Shown here: positions 1-5,091 of the stretch, in pieces
Layout: each line of letters opens with the position of its first letter
Position numbering within the stretch: the stretch's first letter is position 1
Assembly: GCA_016210805.1 (NCBI GenBank)
Contig: JACQTL010000079.1
Location: forward strand, 1 to 8,274
Direction of reading: 5' to 3'
Origin: Actinomycetota bacterium
GTDB lineage: Bacteria > Actinomycetota > UBA4738 > G016210805
DNA length: 8,274 nt
The notes under the pieces: model-generated
Database searches by the model: none
What the model saw: the letters and a program-made list of their open reading frames with translations, nothing else
Told to the model about the DNA's origin: nothing
Made by a program: the position numbers and the translations under genes

Positions 1-109
1 CGCCAGGGCGATCGAGCGGGCTCGGGAGCGGATCGTCCCCGAGGCGCGCCGGGCCAAGGGCAAGGCCAAGGCGAAGAAGGCCACCACGAGGAAGGCCGCC
101 ACCGCGTAG
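1..109 (+). CDS. 3' end of an unidentified gene with a Lys/Ala-rich tail
   Basis: An open frame enters from the left edge, with its first full codon at base 2, and ends at TAG 107-109. Its last 35 residues include ARAIERARERIVPEARRA and then a run rich in Lys, Ala, Arg and Thr (KGKAKAKKATTRKAATA). Basic low-complexity tails of this kind occur at the C-terminus of actinobacterial HU-type nucleoid proteins, topoisomerase I and other nucleic-acid-binding proteins. That is only a resemblance, and the body of the protein lies outside the window. A strong terminator follows 25 bases after the stop, which supports this being the real end of a transcription unit. Confidence 0.6.
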   Translation, partial: ARAIERARERIVPEARRAKGKAKAKKATTRKAATA

Positions 110-133
110 CCGACGGCGGACCACGCGTCAACC

Positions 134-170
134 GGGACCCCGGCCTCGTGCCGGGGTCCTTCTTCTTTCC
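134..170 (+). terminator. Rho-independent terminator of the left-edge gene
   Basis: Perfect 9-bp stem GGACCCCGG (135-143) / CCGGGGTCC (151-159), extendable by C144-G150 to 10 bp with a 5-nt loop. It is followed at once by the T-rich tract TTCTTCTTT (160-168). It lies 25 bases past the TAG of the left-edge gene on the plus strand. It also separates that gene from the damage-promoter module that follows. Confidence 0.85.
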
Positions 171-185
171 CCGGGGCGACAGGGA

Positions 186-252
186 GGGCTTCACCCGCCC
201 CGAGCGAGACTGGTCGAGGATCGTCCCCTCTTCCCACAAGGAGTCGTCGACC
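186..252 (-). pseudogene. Remnant of a PASTA-domain lipoprotein gene
   Basis: This segment matches 1356-1422, inside the intact PASTA lipoprotein gene, at 60 of 67 bases in the same orientation. Read on the minus strand it encodes VDDSLWEEGTILDQSRSGRV followed by KP, against VNDSSWEEGTVLDQSRSGRV and KP in the intact gene. Four of the seven differences are silent third-position changes, so most divergence probably built up while this copy was still coding. The match stops abruptly on both sides: at 185, close to the terminator, and at 253, just before the promoter motif. No signal peptide, lipobox or Excalibur part remains, and no plausible start or stop frames it as a gene. Confidence 0.8.
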
Positions 253-264
253 GACCGAATCCCT

Positions 265-287
265 GTGTCAGTGCCGGCGTGTAGCCT
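265..287 (+). promoter_or_regulatory. PafBC-type (RecA-NDp) DNA-damage promoter, copy 1
   Basis: TGTCAGTG (266-273), an 8-base spacer, then TAGCCT (282-287) fits the published actinobacterial RecA-independent damage-promoter consensus tTGTCRGTG-N8-TANNNT. Only the weakly conserved first base differs (G265). In mycobacteria this motif is recognised with the PafBC activator. Transcription should start near 294 and run into the frameshifted small gene at 327 and the membrane protein at 549. The assignment rests on motif match and position; no pafB or pafC gene is in the window. Confidence 0.7.
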
Positions 288-326
288 TGAAGCGATTCCC
301 CACGGACGGCCACGAGGAGGTGGCGG

Positions 327-552
327 GTGGACGGCGCGGCTTCCGACACCATCGGGGATCTCCCCGAGGTGGTGCGACGTGAACTGCTTCGCGTCCTCAC
401 GCCGCCGTCCCACGTCCGGGCCGACGTGATCCGCCCAGTTCCACGAGCGGGGTGAGGACGGGATGGTGGAGGTCCTCTCCGAGCTCGAGGCGGACGAGCT
501 GCTCCAGTTTCGGGTCATCTCGCTGCTGCGTAAAGCCGTGGGCCGCGAATGA
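327..552 (+). pseudogene. Small helical protein, interrupted by a 1-nt frameshift
   Basis: GTG 327 follows a good ribosome site (GAGGAGG, 314-320) and lies about 33 bases after the predicted start of transcription. The frame from 327 gives 42 residues and stops at TGA 453-455. From about 430 the +1 frame is open and coding-like, and it runs to TGA 550-552. Removing one C from the CCC at 434-436 joins the two into a 74-residue acidic, helix-rich protein (…HVRADVIRQFHERGEDGMVE…) ending LLRKAVGRE. Both parts have GC-rich third positions, so a recent mutation or a sequencing error is likely. The alternative is a short ORF followed by reinitiation at ATG 463, seven bases after the first stop. I do not recognise the family. 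The final TGA overlaps the next gene's ATG. Confidence 0.6.
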
Positions 553-1136
553 GAAGTTCGAACCGCCACAGGGCGAACCTCCAGGCGGTCATGGACTTTC
601 GCGATGCCTTCTCGGCCCACCTGAGGCTGCTCAAGCAAGAGGCAACCGAATCCCGTGCTACCGGATGGGTGCCGAAGGAGGATCGTGAATCGGAAGTGGC
701 TGCCTCTCGTGCTGCGGTCGCCCGTCTATCGGGTACGGCTGCAGTCGCGGCGGAGAGCGCGCCGGGAAGGTTCAGATTCGCCCCGCGAGGAATCGGAGGG
801 CCCCAGCAGGAGATTCACCCCATCAGAAACTGGTTTCTATCTCTGGAGCTCCCCGGGGTGCTAACTATCCAGAACGTGCTGGACTACTGTGAATCGACTA
901 TCGGGGTACTTGAGGAGCGAATCGCACAAGCCGAGCGGGAGGAACACTCACTCGCCGGGAGAATCGCCCGTTTCGTGGCCTTCCCTGGAGAAGTCCGACG
1001 GCTAGCTGGGGCGAAGAGCCGGGCTGGGCAGGCAGCGGCCTTCAGTTTGGGCCTTTTCATTCAGGCCGTGGCTGTCGGAGTGGTGACGACACTCCTCGTT
1101 ACGGGAATTGTGGCGCTAATTCGTCATCTGGTCTGA
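549..1136 (+). CDS. Unrecognised membrane-anchored protein, coupled to the damage-promoter gene
   Basis: This is a 195-residue protein. ATG 549 overlaps the stop of the preceding small gene (ATGA, 549-552), which supports this start and suggests translational coupling. ATG 591 is a weaker alternative. Residues 1-60 are polar and probably helical, and 61-95 are Ala/Gly/Pro-rich and look like a linker. Residues 105-135 (IQNVLDYCESTIGVLEER and on) form a likely amphipathic helix or coiled coil. Residues 165-192 are one hydrophobic segment (AVAVGVVTTLLVTGIVALI) followed by IRHLV, i.e. a C-terminal tail anchor. No signal peptide or catalytic motif is visible. Codon use is visibly less GC-biased than in the metabolic genes, so it may be acquired. 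Under a PafBC-type promoter it would be made after DNA damage; an envelope or division role is speculation. Confidence 0.65.
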   Translation: MRSSNRHRANLQAVMDFRDAFSAHLRLLKQEATESRATGWVPKEDRESEVAASRAAVARLSGTAAVAAESAPGRFRFAPRGIGGPQQEIHPIRNWFLSLELPGVLTIQNVLDYCESTIGVLEERIAQAEREEHSLAGRIARFVAFPGEVRRLAGAKSRAGQAAAFSLGLFIQAVAVGVVTTLLVTGIVALIRHLV

Positions 1137-1160
1137 GGATTCCTCTCCTTTCTTTCCGGG

Positions 1161-1673
1161 CTACTCGCATCCCCAACCGTCACCGTCCCGGTCGAGGTCG
1201 TAGGGGTCTGAACCGGTGACCCTCACCCGGCCGGTGTACTCCGGACCGTCGCCCGAGCCGCCCAGGCAGTCGTAGTCCGAGGCGGGCGAGAGGCAGGGGT
1301 CGTACCCCTCGGTGCAGGGCGGGGTGCGGGCTACCGTGACGACGATCGTGGCTCCGGGCTTGACCCGACCCGAGCGGGACTGGTCGAGGACCGTCCCCTC
1401 CTCCCACGAGGAGTCGTTGACCCGGCGGACCCGCAGGTGGATCCCCAGCCGCCTGGCCTCGCGCCGCGCGTCAGAGACGTGGTCGAACACGAAGGACGGA
1501 ACCCAGACGCGCGGAGGCGCCGCGACCGTGGTGGGGGGGTTGGTGGTCGTCTCCCGGTCCGCCACGGGCTGCGTCGGAGGGGTAGTCGTCTCGGTCCCCC
1601 CGTTTCCTCCGGTGGAACAGCCCGACAGGGCGAGGGCGATCCCCACAACCATCCCCATGACGCGGCGACGCAT
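1161..1673 (-). CDS. Secreted lipoprotein with PASTA and Excalibur domains
   Basis: This is a 170-residue predicted lipoprotein. ATG 1673 puts an Arg-rich n-region (MRRRV), a hydrophobic core and the lipobox LSGC with Cys19 in the right order, so I prefer it to any upstream codon. M6 is possible. Residues 20-53 are a Thr/Pro-rich linker. Residues 56-116 form one PASTA domain (WVPSFVFDHVSDARREAR, then EEGTVLDQSRSGRVKPGATI). PASTA domains bind peptidoglycan or beta-lactams in Ser/Thr kinases and PBPs. From Cys120 the sequence follows the Cys-rich layout seen next to Excalibur domains and ends DPYDLDRDGDGWGCE, an EF-hand-like DxDxDG calcium site with C169. It is probably anchored on the outer face of the membrane. 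The gene converges with the membrane-protein gene, with 24 bases between their ends, and diverges from a damage-type promoter. Confidence 0.85.
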   Translation of the reverse strand: MRRRVMGMVVGIALALSGCSTGGNGGTETTTPPTQPVADRETTTNPPTTVAAPPRVWVPSFVFDHVSDARREARRLGIHLRVRRVNDSSWEEGTVLDQSRSGRVKPGATIVVTVARTPPCTEGYDPCLSPASDYDCLGGSGDGPEYTGRVRVTGSDPYDLDRDGDGWGCE

Positions 1674-1720
1674 GTCGAGCCCATCATCACGGTCTGACGT
1701 CTGGGCAGTCCAGGGTTCAT

Positions 1721-1743
1721 GTGTCAGTAGCGGGCTGTACGCT
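1721..1743 (+). promoter_or_regulatory. PafBC-type (RecA-NDp) DNA-damage promoter, copy 2
   Basis: TGTCAGTA (1722-1729), an 8-base spacer (1730-1737) and TACGCT (1738-1743) match tTGTCRGTG-N8-TANNNT, with mismatches at the weak first base and the last base of the -35 part. It shares TGTGTCAGT with copy 1. It also shares the 11-mer TTCCCCACGGA downstream (1755-1765 here, 296-306 in copy 1), which is more than the consensus alone explains. It would drive the small gene at 1837 with a leader of about 87 bases, and it lies 48 bases from the divergent lipoprotein start. Confidence 0.6.
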
Positions 1744-1836
1744 TGGGCGCCACCTTCCCCACGGAAGCAACGCAGAGGCGGCGAGACGCGGAGCAAGCCG
1801 GTTCTGGACGCGGTGTCACGAGCAAGGGGGAAACGA

Positions 1837-2040
1837 GTGGAGTACGACCTGCAACACGGCGAGCTTGAGATCATCGTAGAGGCGCTTCGAATCCAGCGGG
1901 AGAGGTGGCAGGACGTCGTCATGAGGAAGGCGGTGAACGACCCGAGTGTGAGCGAAATCGACCTGCGCTGGGCCAGTGAGGTTCTACGCCGCCACGAGGA
2001 GCTCCTCAAGCGGCTGCCAAGCCACGGGCTGAGCACCTAG
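1837..2040 (+). CDS. Unrecognised small helical protein downstream of damage-type promoter
   Basis: This is a 67-residue protein with no signal peptide or membrane segment. GTG 1837 is chosen because the run AGGGGG (1825-1830) sits 6 bases before it and the product begins cleanly with MEYDLQHGELEIIVEAL. An in-frame GTG at 1813 would add 8 residues and has no such site. The sequence looks like a helical hairpin: helix 1 about residues 8-34, a turn at NDPSVSEID (34-42), helix 2 about 43-60, then a short polar tail. Charged residues dominate (Glu and Arg) and there are no cysteines or metal ligands. I see no homology to the frameshifted small gene at 327, although both sit behind matching promoters. 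A DNA- or protein-binding role is possible, but no function can be assigned. Confidence 0.6.
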   Translation: MEYDLQHGELEIIVEALRIQRERWQDVVMRKAVNDPSVSEIDLRWASEVLRRHEELLKRLPSHGLST

Positions 2041-2138
2041 CGCCTAGGGCTTCTCATCCCTATTACATTGGGGGTCGAATCGCTGGGAGAGCATCACCTA
2101 CGACGGCCCCGAGCCGTAGCCCGGCCGGCCGGCGCCGG

Positions 2139-2930
2139 TCAGGCCCGCTCGGCGGCCAGGAACGCCGCCGTGCGCTGGACCAGGTCGGGGATGTTCCTGA
2201 TCAGGGCGAAGGGGTCCGGGAACATCACGAGCTCGCCGCGGGGGAGGGTGGCGGCGAGCTCCCGGGCGACCTCGGCGGCGTGCACGGGGTCGCCCTCCTG
2301 GCCGATGACCAGGACCGGGGCCGGGACCCTGGTGATCGGCTCGGGGTCCCTGACCGGGGGGTCGTCGATGCACTCCCTGATGGCGTGGGGGATGCCGTCC
2401 GGGTTCATTCGGAGGATGGCCTGGCGCCTGATCTCCGCCGCGGCGGGGAAGGCGTCGAAGGAGCCCAGGGCCGTCTCCTCGGCCACGAGCGCCTCGGCCA
2501 CCTCCTCGAGGGGCCTCTCCTCCAGGAGGTCGGCCAGCTTGAGGAACCGGGCCCTCTCCCCGGACGATCTCTCCAGCCGGGCGGGGAGCAGCACGGCCAC
2601 CCGCTCGAACCTGGCCGGGTCTCGGCTCAGGAGCCGGAGGGTGGCCCCTCCGCCCAGGGATATGCCGGCCACGCCCGTGGCCCCGAACGCCCGGGCCACC
2701 GCGTCCACGTCGCCCGCGAAGTGGTCCATCGAGTAGTGGCCCGGCGGGGGCCGTTCGCTCTCGCCGTGACCCCGGAAGTCGAACAGGACCTTGGTCCCCG
2801 GCAGGTAGGGGGCGAAGATCGAGATGTCCCCGCGGCTCCCCGAGAGGCCGTGGGCGAGTACGGTGACCGGGTCCCCCTCGCCGATCACCTCCACGAACAG
2901 GCGCGCGCCGTCCGAGACGACATCCGGCAC
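2139..2930 (-). CDS. Alpha/beta-hydrolase-fold protein, apparently lacking the catalytic His
   Basis: This is a 263-residue alpha/beta hydrolase. It shows the oxyanion HG motif (LAHGLSGSRGD), the FDFRGHGES strand-turn, the nucleophile elbow GISLGGG (GxSxGG) and the late acidic motif IGQEGDPVH. At the C-terminus, where the family has its catalytic histidine, the sequence is LVMFPDPFALIRNIP, with Phe at the usual His position and no His nearby. It may therefore be non-catalytic or a divergent subgroup. GTG 2930 is chosen because a -10-like TAGACT lies 7 bases upstream and no ribosome site is present, consistent with a leaderless mRNA. ATG 3014 would add 28 poorly conserved-looking residues and run into the divergent promoter. 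The substrate cannot be told from sequence. Confidence 0.85.
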   Translation of the reverse strand: MPDVVSDGARLFVEVIGEGDPVTVLAHGLSGSRGDISIFAPYLPGTKVLFDFRGHGESERPPPGHYSMDHFAGDVDAVARAFGATGVAGISLGGGATLRLLSRDPARFERVAVLLPARLERSSGERARFLKLADLLEERPLEEVAEALVAEETALGSFDAFPAAAEIRRQAILRMNPDGIPHAIRECIDDPPVRDPEPITRVPAPVLVIGQEGDPVHAAEVARELAATLPRGELVMFPDPFALIRNIPDLVQRTAAFLAAERA

Positions 2931-2937
2931 TGCCTGC

Positions 2938-2943
2938 AGTCTA
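2938..2943 (-). promoter_or_regulatory. -10 box of the hydrolase gene (leaderless type)
   Basis: Minus-strand TAGACT fits TANNNT and lies 7 bases from GTG 2930, the distance at which transcription would begin at or next to the start codon. The -35 region (GCAAAG at 17-bp spacing) is poor. There is no Shine-Dalgarno sequence before the GTG, as expected for a leaderless transcript. Confidence 0.4.
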
Positions 2944-2962
2944 TCCACCGCTCGGGTCGCCT

Positions 2963-2991
2963 TTGCCGCCTCTCCCGGGCGGGAATACGCT
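2963..2991 (+). promoter_or_regulatory. Promoter of the hydroxybutyryl-CoA dehydrogenase operon
   Basis: TTGCCG (2963-2968) and TACGCT (2986-2991) are separated by 17 bases, close to the vegetative pattern TTGAC-N17-TANNNT. The predicted start near 2998 leaves a leader of about 35 bases containing the ribosome site GGGAGG before ATG 3033. The region also serves the divergent hydrolase gene. Confidence 0.5.
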
Positions 2992-3032
2992 TGCCGCACT
3001 GGCAACCTGGCCATGGAACGGGAGGTATCGAG

Positions 3033-3908
3033 ATGGGGCCCGAGGACGTCAAGAAGGTGGGCGTGATCGGCTGCGGGATCATGGGGTCCGGCATCGTCGA
3101 GGTGGTGGCCCGGAGCGGAGGCGACGTCGTCTACGTGGAGGTGGACGATGAGCGCGTGGCCCGGGGCCGGGGACGGGTCGAGCGCTCTACGGCCACGGCG
3201 CTCGAGCGGGGCAAGCTCTCCGAGGACGACCGGGACACCCTCCTCGGTCGGGTGTCCGGGACCACCGACATCGCCGAGGTGGCCGATGCCGACCTCGTGA
3301 TAGAGGCGGCCACCGAGGACCTCGGCATCAAGCTGGAGATCTTCCGTCGACTTGACGAGATAACCCGGCCCGAGGTCGTGCTGGCCACCAACACCTCCTC
3401 GCTCCCGGTCGCCGAGCTGGCCGCGGCCACCAAGCGCCCCGACAAGGTGGTGGGGATGCACTTCTTCAACCCGCCCCCGATCATGAAGCTCCTCGAGCTG
3501 ATCAGGGCCATCACGACCTCGGAGGAGACCCTGGAGCTGGCCAGGGGCTACGGGGAGCGGCTCGGGAAGACCACCGTCCTGTCCAAGGACCGGGCCGGGT
3601 TCATCGTGAACTTCCTGCTGATCCCGTACCTGAACAGCGCGGTCGAGATGCTGGAGGACGGCGTGGCCACGAAGGAGGACATCGACACGGCGGTCCAGCT
3701 GGGGCTGGGCCACCCCATGGGGCCGCTCACCCTCCTGGACCTGATCGGGCTGGACACGGCCGTGCACGTGTCCAACGTCCTCTACGACGAGTTCAAGGAC
3801 CCGATCTACTCGGCCCCCACGCTGCTCAAGCGGATGGTCTCCGCCGGGTACCTGGGCCGGAAGTCGGGGCGGGGGTTCTACGACTACTCCAAGGGCGAGG
3901 GGAGCTAG
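3033..3908 (+). CDS. hbd: 3-hydroxybutyryl-CoA dehydrogenase
   Basis: This 291-residue protein has the full family length. It oxidises or reduces 3-hydroxyacyl-CoA (typically 3-hydroxybutyryl-CoA to acetoacetyl-CoA) with NAD(P) in fatty-acid or butyrate/PHB-type metabolism in the cytosol. The N-terminal Rossmann motif is VGVIGCGIMGSG (GxGxxG at 13-18), with an acidic residue (E36) at the end of the second strand, favouring NAD. Active-site elements are all present: NTSS at 120-123, His143 in GMHFFNPP, Glu155, and Asn193 in GFIVNFLLIPY. The C-terminal dimerisation domain carries GLGHPMGPLTLLDLIGLD and ends with the usual GRKSGRGFYDY. ATG 3033 follows GGGAGG at good spacing. It is probably co-transcribed with the amidohydrolase 40 bases downstream. 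The mycobacterial equivalent is called fadB2. Confidence 0.93.
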   Translation: MGPEDVKKVGVIGCGIMGSGIVEVVARSGGDVVYVEVDDERVARGRGRVERSTATALERGKLSEDDRDTLLGRVSGTTDIAEVADADLVIEAATEDLGIKLEIFRRLDEITRPEVVLATNTSSLPVAELAAATKRPDKVVGMHFFNPPPIMKLLELIRAITTSEETLELARGYGERLGKTTVLSKDRAGFIVNFLLIPYLNSAVEMLEDGVATKEDIDTAVQLGLGHPMGPLTLLDLIGLDTAVHVSNVLYDEFKDPIYSAPTLLKRMVSAGYLGRKSGRGFYDYSKGEGS

Positions 3909-3948
3909 GCGGCCCGGCCGAGGCCGCCGCTCCGGAGGTTCACCGGGC

Positions 3949-4788
3949 ATGCCCAGGGCCATCGACCTGCACGTCCATCTCCCCACGGACGAGTGGCTGG
4001 GGAACGCGATCGGCCCTCACCTGGAGGCCACCGAGGCGTACTTCCGGGCCCGGGTCCCCAGGAGGACGATCGACCAGGTGGCCGAGGAGTACCGGGAGCG
4101 CGATCTCCTCGGGGTGGTGCTCGACTGGGACGACCGGTCGGTGACCGGCCGGCCGTGGCTCGGGAACGAGTGGCTGGCCGGGCTGGCCGAGCGGTACCCG
4201 GGCACCCTGATGGGCTTCGGGAGCGTCGACCCCCACGACGAGGGAGCGCTCGACGAGATGCGCCGGGCTGCCGGGCTCGGCCTGAAGGGGCTGAAGTTCC
4301 ACCCCACGATGCAGCGGTTCGACCCGGGGGACGAGCGGTTCTACCCGTTGTGGGGCCGGGCCGAGGAGCTCGGCCTGATCTGCCTGTTCCACACCGGGAC
4401 CTGCGGGATCGCCGCGGGGACGCCGGGAGCGGGGGGCACGAAGATTCGCTACTCGCACCCCGGGTTCCTGGACGGCGTGGGGGCGGACTTCCCGGGGCTC
4501 ACGCTCGTGGCCGCGCACTTCGGTTGGCCGTGGTTCCAGGAGTGCCTGGCCATCGCCCTGCACAAGTCGAACGTGTGGATCGAGCTGTCCGGGTGGGCCC
4601 CCCGGTACCTCCCGCCGGAGGTGGTCAGGGAGGCCGGCCGGCGCCTGTCCGAGCGGACGCTCTTCGGGAGCGACTACCCGTTCATCTCGCTGGACCGGTG
4701 GTTCGCGGAGTTCGACGAACTGCCCATCTCCCCGGAGGCCAGGGAGCGGATCCTGCTCGGGAACGCGACGGGCCTGCTCGGGCTCTGA
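3949..4788 (+). CDS. Amidohydrolase-2 family metal-dependent hydrolase/decarboxylase
   Basis: This 279-residue TIM-barrel protein belongs to the amidohydrolase-related family (ACMSD / gamma-resorcylate decarboxylase-like). Visible metal and active-site elements are H8 and H10 in IDLHVH, H118 in LKGLKFHPT, H148 in CLFHTG, H190 in VAAHFGWPW and D242 in FGSDYP. The set is complete, so it should bind a divalent metal. Members hydrolyse cyclic amides or lactones or decarboxylate aromatic acids; the substrate is not evident here. ATG 3949 has GGAGG 10 bases upstream. It lies 40 bases after the 3-hydroxybutyryl-CoA dehydrogenase gene with no terminator between, suggesting one operon and perhaps a shared catabolic route, though that link is inferred from position only. 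Confidence 0.88.
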   Translation: MPRAIDLHVHLPTDEWLGNAIGPHLEATEAYFRARVPRRTIDQVAEEYRERDLLGVVLDWDDRSVTGRPWLGNEWLAGLAERYPGTLMGFGSVDPHDEGALDEMRRAAGLGLKGLKFHPTMQRFDPGDERFYPLWGRAEELGLICLFHTGTCGIAAGTPGAGGTKIRYSHPGFLDGVGADFPGLTLVAAHFGWPWFQECLAIALHKSNVWIELSGWAPRYLPPEVVREAGRRLSERTLFGSDYPFISLDRWFAEFDELPISPEARERILLGNATGLLGL

Positions 4789-4796
4789 CCCGGCCG

Positions 4797-4815
4797 GGAC
4801 GGGGATGGCCCGTCC
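4797..4815. terminator. Hairpin between convergent genes
   Basis: Perfect 7-bp stem GGACGGG (4797-4803) / CCCGTCC (4809-4815) with a 5-nt loop. It sits 9 bases past the amidohydrolase stop and 12 bases past the end of the converging small membrane-protein gene. There is no T-tract on either side, so it would be an atypical terminator, possibly serving both directions. Confidence 0.45.
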
Positions 4816-4827
4816 ACGCGGCGGCGG

Positions 4828-5019
4828 TCAGTCAAGGATGAACCACCCTCCGGGTCCGATCGCGAAGGCCAGGACGATGAGGAGGATTCCGGCGAGCACG
4901 GCTCCTCGGAACAGCATCCCCAGTCCCCAGATCCCGATGATCACCGCGATGATCCAGAGCACGAACCCGGCCCCGCCTCGCACGGCGAGCGGGGCCAGCT
5001 CGGTGAAGGCTCCCAGCAT
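4828..5019 (-). CDS. Small two-helix membrane protein
   Basis: This is a 63-residue hydrophobic protein. ATG 5019 is preferred over ATG 5055 because GGAAGGAGG ends 9 bases before it. Two membrane segments are visible: about residues 17-36 (GGAGFVLWIIAVIIGIWGLG) and 40-56 (AVLAGILLIVLAFAIGP). A short loop with one Arg (MLFRG) separates them, and the end is GPGGWFILD. Small proteins of this layout are common in actinobacteria and are usually annotated as hypothetical. I cannot assign a function. It lies 72 bases downstream of the GT2 gene on the same strand and may be the last gene of that operon or have its own promoter. Confidence 0.75.
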   Translation of the reverse strand: MLGAFTELAPLAVRGGAGFVLWIIAVIIGIWGLGMLFRGAVLAGILLIVLAFAIGPGGWFILD

Positions 5020-5091
5020 GTTCGGATCCCTCCTTCCAACTGGCCCGCCCTTCATTCCCAGGCGAGCGAGCGATCGAAACCCGGAGTGAGC

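Noticed and set aside
1135..1157. GAGG-ATT-CCTC with a pyrimidine-rich tail between the convergent genes as a terminator
   Set aside because: The stem is only 4 bp with a 3-base loop. The tail is suggestive, but the hairpin is not stable enough to support the call.
1161..2036. Upstream extension of the lipoprotein frame to 2036
   Set aside because: The lipobox is 19 residues from ATG 1673. An extra 121 residues would bury the signal peptide and run antisense to the 67-residue gene and its promoter.
2036..2062. Inverted repeat CCTAG-CGC-CTAGG at the stop of the 67-residue gene as a terminator
   Set aside because: Only a 5-bp AT-containing stem and a 3-base loop, followed by a mixed pyrimidine stretch rather than a T-run; too weak to annotate.
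2100..2138. CCGGCCGG-type palindromes between the convergent small gene and the hydrolase
   Set aside because: Short GC palindromes are frequent at this base composition, and there is no T-tract or other context.
2139..3986. Very long minus-strand frame running from the hydrolase back across the whole CoA dehydrogenase gene
   Set aside because: Beyond 2930 it is the antisense of hbd, low-complexity Gly/Pro/Arg/His, with no motif. GC-rich genes commonly leave the opposite strand open.
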